A stretch of DNA of 64,000 nucleotides from Sialis fuliginosa (GCA_961205875.1 OY540810.1:2604001-2668000), one strand, 5' to 3'. Counted from the first letter of the stretch, positions 11,894 to 24,625 are shown. Made by a program: numbers and translations. Notes: a model not told the origin generated them from the sequence alone.

Positions 11894-11920
11894 CCTGACG
11901 ATGATTCTGTGAATTGAAAG
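11894..11920 (+). other. Hairpin motif U1 (cctgacgatgattc-tgt-gaat..gaaag)
   Basis: A short stem (gattc/gaatt) lies between CTGACGAT and GAAAG. The same block occurs in reverse at 43656-43682 with a perfect gattc/gaatc stem. The layout (CUGAYGA, stem, GAAA) recalls hammerhead cores and retroelement termini, but the cleavage-site arm is not evident. Confidence 0.35.
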
Positions 11921-12600
11921 CTTGCGCGAATACTTATTGCTCTAATAAATTTGACGTTTAAACAATTAATTTATTTTTATTTATTTTATATAGGGTCGAG
12001 CGGGGTACATATGAAACACCAAAAAAATGGGGTAAAAGTGAAACAAGCTTGTTTATAGGAGAATTATAAAATCTGACATCATCATTAAAGGTTTGTAAAA
12101 GCAACCTGAAAATATGAATCACCTAATAAGTGATGTGTCACCCCTACAGATTTCCCTGTTAGTCGATGTCAAAACGTGTGAATAAAATTTTAATTCTTTG
12201 CACATAACTTTCTGTATAGCTCAGATATTAATTAAAGTAACAATTTCACATTGATATGCCACAAAGAAGATAAATCAAAGTTGCTTTTGTAGCTTTTCTT
12301 TTAATTTTTCGAGAAATATTTTTATTAGAGGCCTGTTTCACTTTTTCCCAAATTAGAGGTTAAAAATGAAACACACTTTTTTCATTTTTAAAGTCCGTGT
12401 TGTATCGTACAGTTCAAATGACGTACATAAGTATTTTAAATGGTTACTCATAAACGCATCTAGTAGTAAAAATTAAAGTATGAAGTTGTATTTGTATAGC
12501 TTTTCTATTAATTTTTCGAGAAATATTTTCCAACACTATTTATTATTAAACAATTAATTTGTTTTTATTTAATATATATATTTAATGTCACTATATTATA
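11921..12600. other. No gene; internally repetitive AT-rich DNA
   Basis: Contains 'gggtcgagcggggtacatat' at about 11993. Approximate direct duplicates include 'aatttttcgagaaatatttt' at about 12306 and 12511, and 'aacaattaattt' at about 11960 and 12548. No coding exon is seen. Confidence 0.45.
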
Positions 12601-12689
12601 TCATATATTAAACATACTAGTATGATTATATTTATTATTGGAATAGGTTAGGTTAGGTATATACATATATACATATATACAAATTTTAA

Positions 12690-12940
12690 TCGTGTGTGTG
12701 TGTGTGTGAGATAATAATTCATGCACGGATCGCGAGATCGGTACCGACGCGGATGTGGTCGGTATTACAGAGTTCTGTATACGTATGAGACCGGCATCGC
12801 CGCTGCCGTTTTGTCGGCTTGTCGCGGCCAATTACAAACATTCTTTCAGTCGGCGGTAAATCTCCTCTCAAACTCGATTGGCCACTGATAAAAATTTCAC
12901 GCGCGGTTGTCTTAAGCGCAGACCTACGTTCAGCTAATTA
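12690..12940. promoter_or_regulatory. GC-rich, CpG-containing island, possible promoter
   Basis: After a (GT)n tract at 12692-12708, the sequence to about 12930 is much richer in G+C and CpG than its surroundings ('cggatcgcgagatcgg', 'ccggcatcgccgctgccg', 'cacgcgcggttgtc'). It contains a 'gattggcca' CCAAT-type box. There is an open minus-strand frame but no ATG and no homology that I recognise. It could be a promoter or a non-coding first exon. Confidence 0.3.
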
Positions 12941-13744
12941 AATATACATACTTAAGTAGTTTGTAGATAAATGAATATTTATTTTATGATATCGATTTTC
13001 ACTTAAATATAACCAGTTGCTTTTTAAATTAAGCGTGTGAAAATTATTGAATATATTCCAATCAGGTTTTTGTTTATAGTTAACCCTAAGTTTTCGAATT
13101 CGATTTCTTATTTTGTTACAATTTTTTTAAACAAATTTTTCATAAAATATCTTGTACTTTATTTTTCCTTAAAATGCTCCGTTCAATCTTCAAAATAAAT
13201 ATACTTTTTGAAAATCATGTAAAAACTAATATACCCACCAGAAAGAAACATCTTTAAGGATTCAATCGCCGTTTGAAATTTTAAAAAATCTCAAAAAACA
13301 AAGAAAATAGAGCAATTTTTGTAAAAAAACGTAATTTTTCCAAATTTTTTCCACATTTCCACATTCAAAATAAAAAATTCAAGTTAATTCCTACACACAT
13401 TTAAAAATAAAGTTTTGAAATGCACTCCCAATTTTTCTTGAGCCATTTGGAGGATTTTGGAAATTTCTGCCGCCCTTCAAAATCGCTGGGGTTTAATTGA
13501 CCCCCTGCTATTATTATGTCATTATAGAGGGTGAATATCTATCTATCTATATGTGACTGTAAGATTAGAAAGATAAAAATAAATAAATCGTGTATATTTA
13601 ATATTTATAATTGTTTTTCTATTTGATACATTGTATAAGTCGTGTCTTCAAGTATTATCCTTCACCCAGAAGCCAATAATTATTTCCAGATCACCACAGA
13701 AGTTAATCCAATTCTAATAAATAAATAAAAACGTGTATATATGT

Positions 13745-14160
13745 ACAACTGCTGAAAATAGTAGTGACATCTAGCGAGCAAATGCCAAACTAATAACTGT
13801 TTTACCGACTATCATAACAGAAATCTGTATTATCTACACGAGTGAATATATAACCTAACATAACAAAATCATGTTATCTTCGTTGCATTACTAAAATTTA
13901 AATTTAAGTTCAGAAAGAAAATACACCTTTTTTTATTAATAGACTTTTACAAAGAAATAATAAAAACCTAGAAAAAATAATTAATAAAAAACAACAATAT
14001 ACACACCTAACCTAACTTCATCCTGTTATCTTCGTTGCATTACTAAAATTTAACCCTGAATGCGCTTAAAGAAGTATAACTTCAAAAAAAAAAAAAACAG
14101 TTCAGAAAGGAAATACACCTTTTTTTTATTAATAGACTTTTACAAAGAAATAATAAAAAG
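13745..14160. mobile_element. Family O MITE with internal tandem duplication
   Basis: Blocks 'gtgacatctagcgagc', 'taacagaaatctgtattatc' and 'gcgcttaaagaagtataact' match the copies near 52060, 53955 and 60375. In this copy 'cttcgttgcattactaaaat' and 'aatagacttttacaaagaaa' each occur twice (about 13880/14030 and 13941/14132), so a segment of roughly 170 bp is duplicated. Confidence 0.7.
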
Positions 14161-14744
14161 ACAACAAAGAGAAAACTATTCTGATGAAGTCGTAACTTAC
14201 TCTGAACATCGAGATGTCAAAGCAGATGTTTTACTATGCTTTAAAAGAAATGGGGATATTTTTTACTGTTTCTCCCGAGTTGAAAAATAATTATTGCTGC
14301 AGAGTTTAAATAATTGATTATTATTAATACATCCGAGATAAAACGAATGCCGGGGCCAGAGGAATGCTTTACGCGGTCTGTATGTTTATCTAACGTAGAT
14401 AACGTATAGTATTTTTTGAAATTGCGTTTCTGTATTCAATAAAACAAAGTTTTCTCAGCTTCTTGTCGGTTTCTGGTTTTGTATTTATAAATAATCTCTA
14501 GTTTTTGTATACGAGTATAATATGTATTGATGACATTTTGTATATTTTTAGCTATTATATTGCGGATATTCATTGTACGCAAATTCTATACGTAGAGTCA
14601 GTGTCGGCCTTAGAAAATCTGGCGCCCTGGGCGAGATTTATTTTTCCACCCTCTCTCCCCTAAAAAAATGTTAAAAAATCACCGAAAATGTCAATTAAAA
14701 TTACGTCGAAAAAAGTAGTTCAAGAAAAACTTACCCCTTTGATT

Positions 14745-14965
14745 GCTTTAAAATGTCGTTATAAGAGCGTCCCCCCTTCTAATTTCTAAATTATCACTTC
14801 AAAAATTCCAAAATTTAGCTTTTAATTAGTACTTTCAATGAAAATTATAACGAACACTGTAGCAACAATAGTTTATGAAAAATTTTGAAATAAATCTTTT
14901 TCATATATTTTAATGACTACGGAACCCTATCATGTGCGTGCCCAACACGCACTTGACCATTTTAT
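14745..14965 (+). mobile_element. Family D repeat, 3' part
   Basis: It shares 'gcttttaattagtacttt', 'atgaaaattataacgaacac' and the terminal 'catgtgcgtgcccaacacgc' with the long copy at 32652-33381. The 5' half is missing. Confidence 0.65.
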
Positions 14966-15044
14966 TTAATAAGTGCTTCTGCAACAGTGTCGTAACCAAG
15001 ATTTTTTTAAGGCAGCCCCCCCTCCCCTCACGCCCAACACTGTT

Positions 15045-15180
15045 TTTCTTTATTTGTTGTATCATCTAAAATTACAGATTAATTATTAAAAATATGTATG
15101 ATTTTTTAAGACAAGCCCCCAGCCGCTTGTGTTTTATTTGTTGTATCTAAAATTACAGATTATTAAAAATACATATAGAC
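15045..15180. repeat. Short tandem duplication, about 82 bp
   Basis: 'tttatttgttgtat' plus 'ctaaaattacagatta' and 'ttaaaaata' appear at about 15050-15095 and again at about 15133-15173. No function is suggested. Confidence 0.65.
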
Positions 15181-15744
15181 TAGATTTATTTGCTGGCAAA
15201 AATAACACATAATTTGTATTTAAATTTATAGTTTCTGCATTATAATGAGTGGTAAAAATAACGTCCATACAATTACGATTTATTTTTTCGTTAATTTGTT
15301 TCACAGATGAAATCTTTTTAGTTAGTTAAGATTTCACGCTGTCTGCGCGCTAGACATTTTGGAACATTAAAATATAACTTCATAAATATGTCAAAATATT
15401 ATATAACATATATTTACATATGTATTATTATTATTTTTTATTATTTCCATCAATTTTAAAATATCAATCTCCGTAGTTTAAAACAGCGGTATCAAATACG
15501 TGGTGCATTAGACCAGCGATCACCAAACTACGGATCCGGCCCTCCAAAGTTTTACATCCGGCCCCTGATTTTTTATATAAATATATTTTATACATATAAG
15601 AAATATTAATTTTATATAATTTAAGGATTTGATGTAAATATGTGTATTTATCTACATTTGAATAGATATTTTCCATTATAAACGATATATACTCATAAAT
15701 TCGGCCCAAAACTTGCAGTTGATTATTTTATTAAAATTGTAATA

Positions 15745-16303
15745 AGGTACTGGCACCAGTCTTGGATATAACCCTAGTAATGGTTTGTTTTTTTAAATTA
15801 AATGTACTGAATTAGAAATATTTGTTGATATTTGGTTACTACCGTTTCTGAATGTTAATCTATATACATTTAACTGTGTCACAGCGTGATTTGATGACAA
15901 TCGGCCAATAGGTGTCAAAATGGTGGATATTTAAACTAATTATTAGTATAATTTATTTATTAATTATTATATTATCATAGCAACTGCTTAACATTGTTTC
16001 AAATTTGACGATTCTTTCTTTTATATCTTTTGTGTCGTAGTACTTATCATTAGTAAGTATTCATCACTGCCTGCTCATTACTGGTTTTACTTTATCCATT
16101 ACTGGAGAAAAAACATAAACAAAATAAAAGTCATAATTTAAAAAAACAAACTATATTTGCGGATTTTGGTAATTAAATTGATTAAATAAAGAGTTACTTG
16201 TTTTATTAGTAAAATGAGTTCATGAGAATTGCAAAAAAGAAGCCCGTCAATCACAAAACAGTAAACCTTGCTCTTATAGCGGCCATAACTGGTGCCAGTA
16301 CCT
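15745..16303 (+). mobile_element. MITE-A copy 5, complete
   Basis: The terminal repeats aggtactggcaccagtctt / aactggtgccagtacct are intact and flanked by TA on both sides (15743-15744, 16304-16305). At 559 bp it is the best full-length reference for the family in this window. Confidence 0.9.
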
Positions 16304-17139
16304 TATAGTTACATAATTTAATATGTTAAAATCAATATCTTTTAAAAAACTGAAGGCTAAAGAATCTAATTATAATGTCAAATTATTATAAACTAAAAAT
16401 ACTTCGAACCACTTAAAAAATAATAAACATTTTTTCATTAAAAATTACATTCGTTTAACAAATATCGCAAATTTCATCAAAATATTTATAGGTGTAAAAA
16501 ATGTGCGAGTTATTTATATTACTTTTAATAAAAACTGTTGAAATATTTTAAAAATAATTTTAAGTGTCATTCCCCTCGTTTTGATGAGTTTTTAGTGAAT
16601 GGATTAAAGATATTTTGAACACCCTTCAGTAATGTTAAACTACCGGAAAAAGTTTGTTTCGGATTACACAAAATAGTTGTTGAAATTTTTTAAATACTCA
16701 TCATGTCATTCAGATAACTTGGATGTCAAAAATGCCAGTAGAAATGTTTGGATATACTCCAAAAGATTGTTTTAACACTATTTTGAATATTTTAGTACGT
16801 TCATAGTAATTAATTCTTTAGATAAAAACAATCAAATGGTTATAAAATTACTGTGTTTTTTATAACCCAATGGAATTGTTGGATTTTTGTTTAAATTTAT
16901 GATATTGTTTATGTTGATAATAATTGTTTGATAAAAATAATAAAATATTTATAGGTATTACTTAAATGTTTCACATATTTTACATTCGTAGAAAATACCA
17001 GAAAAATATCAGATTATTTTTATTAATTGTTTTATAGTAAATCTTGAAAAATATTGGGAAAGCCAACGGGTCAAAAAAATATAAATGTTTGAGAATTTGG
17101 TATAACTAACTATTTTAGGATCGGGGACAGGGCATTTTA

Positions 17140-17623
17140 TCCATACTAATATTGTGTCTGTCTCTCTGTCAGTCTGTTTGTTACCTTTTCACGGCTAAAC
17201 CGCAGAACCGATATTGATGAAATTTGGCAGTGAGATAGCTTGCATCCCGAGGACGGACATAGGCTACTTCGCATCTCGAAAATTCAACCCCTAAGAAATT
17301 GCAAGGGGGTGGAAAAATTTATATTTTTATTAGTAATTAATATTTTACCCCCCGTTACATATGAAGGGTTGTAATTGGTTTTATTCGATCCGGCGGGAAA
17401 ATTACCATGGGGATGGAATATTAGAAGGAAAAATAACCCCCTATCTCATATAGCAGTCGAGATGTTTACGATTTAGCATAATGAATGAAAACCAAAATAT
17501 AGAAAATTTTTATATTTCACCCCCTTTTACATTTGTAATTAATTATATTCGATCCGGTGGAAAAAATATCATGGGGATGGGGGTTTCGAAATCCATGCGA
17601 GCGAAGCCGCGGGTAGCAGCTTG
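17140..17623 (+). mobile_element. Helitron-like element, about 484 bp
   Basis: Starts TCCATACTAATATTGTG, then 'gtctgtctctctgtcag', 'accgatattgatgaaatttg', 'gaggacggacataggctac' and repeated 'gttacatatgaagggttg' blocks. It ends with the hairpin region gcgagcgaagccgcggg and CTTG (a change from CTAG). There is no coding frame. Confidence 0.6.
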
Positions 17624-17690
17624 TTAATTATATGTGTCAAAGTTATGAGCCTCGATGTGACGACCAAAAAAATTAATTCCTCTCCATTAT

Positions 17691-18759
17691 TCCCAAGGTA
17701 TATAAAGACAAGGTAGTCTCAATAATTCCTTTAACAATCAGCGTTGGCGCGGGAATTGACGTCATCTGGGGGATGTATTCAAATACTATAAATGTATAAT
17801 AGAATATCAATTACACAAAAAATCCTTTATTTATTCTTGTTTTCGTATTTTTTGATATTTTAACAACACATACAATCAAATAAGTACAAATTTGACATTG
17901 CAAAATCAAAAAAAGTTGTCACAGATAATTTGGTCTATTCGGGAAGCGTCATTTTTACTATTCTGAAGTTGGCAATACGTTAAGTGATTCTGACAGCTCT
18001 TTATGATTTTGCTATGTCGAATTTGTACTTCTTTGATTGTATGCGTTGTTAAAATATCAAAAAACACACGAAAACTAGAATAAATAAAGGAATTTTGTGT
18101 AATTGATATTCTATTATACATTTATAACATTTGAATACGTTCCCCAAGTGACGTCAATTCCCGCGCCAACGCTGATTGGTCAAGGAGTTCTTGAGACCAA
18201 GGTTAGTATATGTATAGGTTGCCTCATAACTTTTTGACCAATCAGCGGCTGTGTGTGATGACGTCACCCTGAGGAACCTTTAAATGTTGTTTCATATATT
18301 AAGTTTTTTTTCAAATTATTTCGAATTTTTGGATATTTGTATTTAAAAAAAGTAAATATTATTGTTTATTACAGAAGCACAAATTATTACATATAATATT
18401 TCTTCATAAAAACTTTAAAATGATGTCAGAAATCAATGCTTAAAGAAAATACATTTGTTGGTTACACATAAAAAAACACTTGTTTAAAACTATAATTTAT
18501 AATAATAAAATAATAAAAATTTAGATTTAAAACTCAGTACACTATCAATATCAAATGAAAATATTTAAAAACAACTTACAATAAATCAGCTTAACTAAAA
18601 TAAAGAGTAAATATAGTTTGACAGCCATTTATAATGTCAAAGAGTTCCTCACGATGACGCGTTCTCCCCTCTCATGCTACTCCCCGCCAGAGTTATGAGG
18701 CAACCTATTACTTTACTAACCTTGTCTTGAGACTACCTTGTCTTTATATACCTTGGGAA
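17691..18759. mobile_element. TA-flanked foldback element, 1.07 kb
   Basis: The ends are ttcccaaggtatataaagac and gtctttatataccttgggaa, flanked by TA on both sides. Inside are two further palindromic units: the family H foldback (17735-18185), and a segment bounded by 'taggttgcctcataact' (about 18216) and its complement (about 18691). It looks like three nested or co-opted inverted-repeat units. Confidence 0.75.
17735..18185. repeat. Family H foldback, arms about 165 bp
   Basis: The left arm begins 'atcagcgttggcgcgggaat' and includes 'tataatagaatatcaattac' and 'gtattttttgatattttaac'. The right arm is its complement, ending 'ccgcgccaacgctgattgg'. A centre of roughly 100 bp separates them. Perfect CRE palindromes lie at 17757 and 18149, one per arm. 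A second copy is in the XKR intron at 52797. Confidence 0.85.
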
Positions 18760-18925
18760 TATTATGAAAATTATTTTGTACGGTCAGAGTCGCCAACTGT
18801 GTTACAATACGTTGAAGAATCACTGCTCTAAATTTCATAGCTAATCCATAGATAGTATCATTAATAGCTCATTTGAAAGTGCTTGCTAGCTAGAAAATTT
18901 GCTAGCTCCTTTATAATATCGGACA
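18757..18925 (-). mobile_element. Harbinger-type MITE F, truncated copy
   Basis: It matches the terminal half of the elements at 27235 and 61868 ('tgttacaatacgttgaag..', 'cactgctctaaatttc', 'ctcctttataatatcggaca') and ends before TAA. The other half is missing at the junction with the element to its left. Confidence 0.7.
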
Positions 18926-19469
18926 TAAACCTTACTCTTATACTAACCTAACCTTATATTTCGTAAAACAAATATCTCCCGTCTAAAATTTTGTATCAGT
19001 TCTGCATTCCAATGAGCACGTGTACTAGGTTTATATATCACATATAAAATTACCTGAACACACCCATTAAAATTAATAACGTTTATACAAAACAGATTTA
19101 CCTAAACACAACAAAATTAAAATGTATTTTCTAAACCATCTCATAGACAATGATAGCTCAATATGGGAATATTTAAAAACTATCATGGCATCTTTCTTTT
19201 AGAAAGGTACCTTTGAAACAGAACTATGTATATATATTGCATCTGCCGTTAACAGCTCTTAAGACAAAGGCAGATGCAAAGCTATCATTCTTTATTGTCA
19301 AACGTGCCTACTGTTGTTTACATATGACAATTTTTCCTAACTTAATTTTGTTTTTATAGTAGGTTTAAATCACGTGGAGTTTATACAATCTGTCTATTTA
19401 TGTATTCTGTATATTTTGAATTTTATTTTGTGTTAAATTATACAATGAGTTTAATTAAATTGGTATATC

Positions 19470-19860
19470 AGTCTTGAGGCTTCCGCGGTGATCTTCTTAT
19501 GGATCTTGGCTTCTGGGTGTAAGCCGCGTCTATTTGGTCGTTTCGTCATCTTCAGGGCTCTTCTAAAAGTGCACAAGATCCAAATTGGTTTTTACTTCCA
19601 TGTTTTGAAAGAAATGGAAGTATTGTAATACCATCGAAACATATTCTGATTGTACTAACTTCAAAACGTAAAGAAAAGTTAATTTCGTGTGTCTGGATGT
19701 AGAATTTTCTTTCGTTCACGATAACTAATGTAAAAATGTACCGATCTGAATTCTTTTTGGGGAAAATGTTTGTCTCAGTGAGTACTTCAGATCTATTGAT
19801 TTTGGTGCTAATCGGATTAGGGGTTTTAGAAATATTTGAAATTTTGTAAAATGTGAACAT
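19470..19860 (+). repeat. Family I fragment followed by family E repeat
   Basis: The first 85 bp ('ttgaggcttccgcggtgatc', 'ttggcttctgggtgtaagcc') belong to snap-back family I. From about 19588, 'ttacttccatgttttgaaag', 'tggaagtattgtaatacc' and 'attctgattgtactaacttc' match 60905-61148 in reverse. No gene is seen; the open frame across the E block on the minus strand is unsupported. Confidence 0.6.
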
Positions 19861-20214
19861 TGCTAGTATTATCTCACTAATTTTGATAAGACTTGGTACA
19901 TTTGTAGTTCAATTGAACCTTAGGGACATTTACTATTTGTACGTGCCTAAACAGCTATTGAAGGGGTGAAAACCACCCTCAAAATTTGAATTTTAAATAC
20001 AAATTAATATGTCATTAATTTATGTTGCCTTGGAAACAAATGCAACTAAATTCAAATTGTCAAATTAGTTATTCTACGAATGTGTATTATGTTTTTGATT
20101 ATGCTTCGATCTTGCAAAAATATGTGATTCAATAAAAAACGCCGCTGCGTTTTGACACAGCTAAAATGCCACTTGTATTGAATCACTATAATAGATTAGT
20201 AAGATCGAAGCGCT
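19861..20214. other. No gene; inverted repeat around 20100-20210
   Basis: 'gcttcgatcttgcaaaa' with 'tgtgattcaata' near 20104-20134 is mirrored by 'tattgaatcactataat' and 'agtaagatcgaagc' near 20178-20212. This gives an imperfect hairpin of about 110 bp, probably a small unclassified MITE. Confidence 0.5.
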
Positions 20215-20451
20215 GAGGGATACCGTTTCTGTAAAGTGCCAAGACTTTAAGGATTTTCTCGGAAAAATAAAAAATATCAAGAGCAAGCCCAAATTTTGTG
20301 AAATTTTTATTTTTTTTATCTGATTAAAAGTAGCCTAAGTCCTTCCAAATTTCATCAAGATCGGTTCAGCGTTTTAGCCGTGAAAGAATAACAAACAAAC
20401 AGACAGATAGACAGATAGAGTTACTTTCGCATTTATATAGTATGGATATAA
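20215..20451 (-). mobile_element. Helitron-like 5' fragment (reverse)
   Basis: Read in reverse it starts TCCATACTATATAAATGCG, followed by GTCTGTCTGTTTG-type repeats, 'ctgaaccgatcttgatgaaa' and 'ggacttaggctac'. This is the same order as 17140-17260. The 3' end is absent. Confidence 0.5.
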
Positions 20452-20933
20452 AAAACAAAAATTACTTTTTAAACATATGGTTGAAATATTGCATATATAC
20501 ATATGTATATAAGAATTATAAAATTAAAAATGTTAGATTATAGATTTTTACGTTTGCAACATGAGAACATACAGTTTTTAAACAAGAAGTAATTAATGTT
20601 CTAGGTAAGATTGATAACATTTTAACAAACAACTGAGAATCAGGTCAGATCTAATTAAGATTACTGATAACACTTACATACAAACAAACACACACATGGA
20701 TTTTAAACACTGTATATAATTTATAAGACCGTGTAGCTATTGAGACAAAGGAGTGGAATTTATAGTTATTTCTATCTGTTAGTATTAATCATTTAAAAAA
20801 ATAATGAATTTCACTTTCATTTCGTATTATACATATATATTATTTCATAAGTTCTTTTGGAGGTTTTTTTGAAGTGCGAATCATGCACAAACATAGATGG
20901 GTGATTTTGACAATGGTTTGAATTAAATATAAC

Positions 20934-21098
20934 CAGTGGTACACCTAGAAAAAAATTCAGAGAGGTATTAATTTTTTTTTGTAATTTTATATAATTTTAA
21001 TTTTTTTATGTATCACAATTGTCAAATTATACAATGTATATTGATAAATTCAGGGGGGGGGGTCTAGCCCCTTACCCCTCCTCTTAGTTGCACCACTG
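20934..21098. mobile_element. Small hAT-type MITE, 165 bp
   Basis: The termini are cagtggtacacctag and cttagttgcaccactg. There is a perfect 8-bp target duplication AATATAAC at 20926-20933 and 21099-21106. It has an AT-rich body with a short G run and no coding capacity. The 8-bp duplication is the hallmark of hAT transposition. Confidence 0.9.
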
Positions 21099-22017
21099 AA
21101 TATAACTTATTTGCGCTCCAGTATATTATTAGACTAGAATACCCTCTTAATAAGCAAAAACGATTAATTGTACGAAAAAAGTTGTAAGATCTTTATTCTA
21201 GGTAATTTTCTAAACTTTATAATTGATAATAACTATTTTAGTCATAGAACCAATAGATACAGAGATATTTACTTAAAACTAATTGTTAGCACCTTTTGTG
21301 GGCTGTAAAAAAGTATGCTCGCATGGGATTGTTGGGGACTTTTGGTACCTTATTTATAAAGACAAAATGAAGGTGTATACATTACGAATTTTTCCCCAGT
21401 GAAACCCTAATGTTCCTGGACTAATCATGTGCGTGCCCAACACGCACTTGGCCGTTTTATTTCTTCTTATATTTGATAGAGATGTTATTCACCTTATACC
21501 ACATAATATAAAAATAGTTTTAAAATACATTAATAAAGTTAGTATTAAAAGAAATAAACAGATTACTATTGTGACGACCTAATTTGTTAAAAGCAAGTTT
21601 TGGCTCCAGACAACAAAACAATTTTTCTCCGTAATCAATTGATTTACGAAATATTATGTATAGACGATATATTTTGTTACAATAAATAATAGTATCGTAT
21701 TAATTAAATAAATTACTGTGTTCTATTGAAAAATTGATACTATTACCACAAATATTTCTATGCTATTACATTCCAGAAATACTTTAGTCGTTAATTTCGT
21801 TTGTGGACAAAGCTGTACCGACTAAATGAAAAAACACCCAAACCACAGAACAAAATAACGTTTGTTGAGGTTATGTTTAGTTGTCATTTGTTCAAAAAAA
21901 CATTGATGTGTAGACAGAGATGGATTCGGAATGTTTTAAACAAAAAAAGTGGGAAACAGCATTTATTATATTTTATGTGGAGTAATGAATTTATTTTTGG
22001 GGTACGGATTACGAATT

Positions 22018-22217
22018 GATCAATACAGTGGTGTACTGGGGCCAGTGGCGTAGATAGGGGGGGGGGGATTAAGATCAATCACCCCCCATGAGTTTACTTC
22101 ATGAGAAAATTTTTTTTGATCAATACAGTGGTGTACTGGGGCCAGTGGCGTAGATAGGGGGGGGGGGGATTAAGATCAATCACCCCCCATGAGTTTACTT
22201 CATGAGAAAATTTAAAG
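22018..22217. repeat. 100-bp tandem duplication over a MITE edge
   Basis: 'gatcaatacagtggtgtact' through 'gtttacttcatgagaaaat' occurs at 22018 and again at 22118. The unit covers the original target site plus the first 75 bp of the hAT MITE. The duplication therefore happened after the insertion and also duplicated the target-site copy. Confidence 0.9.
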
Positions 22218-22499
22218 ACATTTTTTTAAATGCCTCTAGTATGAACAAAATAGTACAAGTAAATAGGGAAAATTTGGTAAATTAAGAGTAAAAAAAGGTA
22301 TTCAGTTATTTTTCAATTTTGTATGACCTTTTTTTGTAATAAGAAGTACCTAGACTAAATACAGTTTATATGATTAAAAAAAAAAGGTCATTTAATTCAA
22401 AATTACAATCATATTTTTTTTTAATTTCGCATATTTTAGAGGCCCCTCAGCCACCACTCATATCCCCCCCCCCATCACAAAAAGCTATCTACGCCACTG
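22143..22499. mobile_element. hAT-type MITE (family CAGTGGCGTAGATAG), copy 1
   Basis: The ends are cagtggcgtagatag and ctatctacgccactg. The 8-bp target duplication ACTGGGGC is perfect (22135-22142 and 22500-22507). Runs of G and C lie next to the termini. Sister copies are at 29505-29829 and 63345-63694. Confidence 0.92.
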
Positions 22500-22625
22500 A
22501 CTGGGGCAGATGGCAAAATTGCCGTCCCTCTTTTCCTACACTTGCCCCCCCTTTCTAGCATACCAAAATTTATATAATCATAATATCAAAGCTAATATTT
22601 TGTTTAAAATATTAAAATATCTTTA

Positions 22626-23185
22626 AGTTACTGGCACCAGTCTTGGACGCTTTAAGGGCAAGATATACTGTGATTGATTTTCTCTTCTTTCGTTTGTAAT
22701 TATCATGAACTCATGTTACTAAAAAAACAAGTACCTCTTTATTAAATAAATTTAATTATCAAAGTCCACAAATATAGTTTGATTTTGAAATTACAGCCTT
22801 TTTATTTTGTTTATGTTTTTTTCTCCAGTAATGGATAAAGTAACACCAGCAATGGGCACCGAGAAATGGACACTTGCTAATGATAAGTAGTACGACACAA
22901 AAGCTATAAAATAAAAAATCGTAACATTTGAAACAATGTAAAGCAGATGCTATATGATAATATAAAAATTAATAAATAAATTACACTAGTAATTTAAATA
23001 TCCACCATTTTGACACCCACTGACCGATTGTCATCAAATTAAGCCGTTTTACAGTGTCTATAGATTATGATTCAATAATGGCAGTATGTATGTAATCAAA
23101 TATCAACAAATATTAATAATTTAGCACAATTCATTAAAACAAGTGTCCAATACTGGGGTTTTGTCCAAGACTGGTGCTAGTACCT
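22626..23185 (-). mobile_element. MITE-A copy 6
   Basis: It is near full length in reverse orientation. 'ggcaccagtcttggacg' is at the left and 'agactggtgctagtacct' at the right, followed by TA. The internal blocks match 15745-16303. Confidence 0.8.
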
Positions 23186-23727
23186 TATTTAACTTATATA
23201 CAACTACCAATAGTAAGATTAATTATATTATTAATAATTGATCATTATTATCAAAACTAAGTATGTAATTTCAGTTTCAATTTTCAGAGAATTGCTCAAA
23301 ATATCGTTTTGTAGGTATATTTATTTCATACCTAATAACTCGTTGCTAATTAAATCGTACAGTGGTAAAACCTCGACTGAATGAAGTCACTAGTGGATGT
23401 TTTTCGACGTCGCGATCTAAGCTACGACGCTATATACATGTGATTATAAAGTTTATGTACTTAATATACATATATATTTGAAAATGTAAATTTCTGGTCA
23501 GTCAGAAATTTGAGACATCAAAAAAGTTTTTATAAGTAAATCATATCATTTTATTCAAAATTGATACGACTTCTTGCCCTAAAAATTAGTGTAGACAATC
23601 GAGTGTTAGTAAACCATATACGGCAAAAAAAAATTTTTTTGAAGTGATTTTAAAATTCGACACGTTTTAAGGATGAAACGCTAAGAAGTTTCACTTCAAC
23701 CGTGCGCTTATGTTGGTAAGATACACA

Positions 23728-24190
23728 CCGTAGAAAACTAGGAATCCTTATAGTTTCGCTCTGTCCGTCCGTCTGTCTTTCTGTCTATATAAATTTTATA
23801 ACGATTAAGACGTAAATTGATAACTCAAAAACAAAAATGATGAGATTTTTGAAAAAAAAAACAGTTTTTTCATAGACTGAAAAGTATATTAAACATTTTT
23901 TTTCACTTAATCCATTGAGTCGGGTGTCTTTAGATAGGTCTCTTAAAATGCACCAAAAAATGTTATATGAGTTTTTGATTTTAACCCTTCAGTCACGATA
24001 TATTTGCTTTTAAATGTCGTTATCAGAGACATTTTTTAAAACTCTTCTAGTATGAACAAAATCAACTTTTTTTTAAATGCAATATTTAATACGAAAAGAG
24101 TCTAACTGAATTTTATTTTCAGCTTTTTAGTCGGTTTTTAAAAAGCAAATTGTTTTTAAAAAAAGTTTTTTTAATATTTTTATTAATTTA
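23728..24190 (+). mobile_element. Family D repeat, 5' part
   Basis: It starts 'ccgtagaaaactaggaatcc', then 'tatagtttcgctctgtccg', a tract of GTCT/GTCC, 'agataggtctcttaaaatgc' and 'cttcagtcacgatatatttg'. The matching 3' end seen at 33330-33381 is missing. Confidence 0.65.
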
Positions 24191-24625
24191 TTATGCCGGG
24201 CCCTGTATATTTTGGTTTCTGGAAAACGATCACTGTAAACATATAAATTTAAATAATTACTCATTATACATCAGAAGAAAGTAAACGTAATTATTTTCTT
24301 TAAAATTTTAACAGTACATTCAATACGTTACAATAAAAACTTAAAGTAATAATAATAACTCTCAAAAAAAAAAAACTGCAGCACCTGCAGAAAGTAACCG
24401 ACCTGTATATTGCGTACAATTGTACAATAAATTAGTATTCATGGCGATTCGCACAGCAAAATTGGTTTCTGGGAACGCGAAAATGTCTTGGAAAACAACT
24501 AACCAATTACATAATGGGACATCTACTGAATTTCAAATAGTTTTGTGGGATTTTAACTACCAAGATTAAAGCCTTAATAGAATGGTTGAAGAGATAGATA
24601 CGTGATCTAGAAATTATTAAATATA

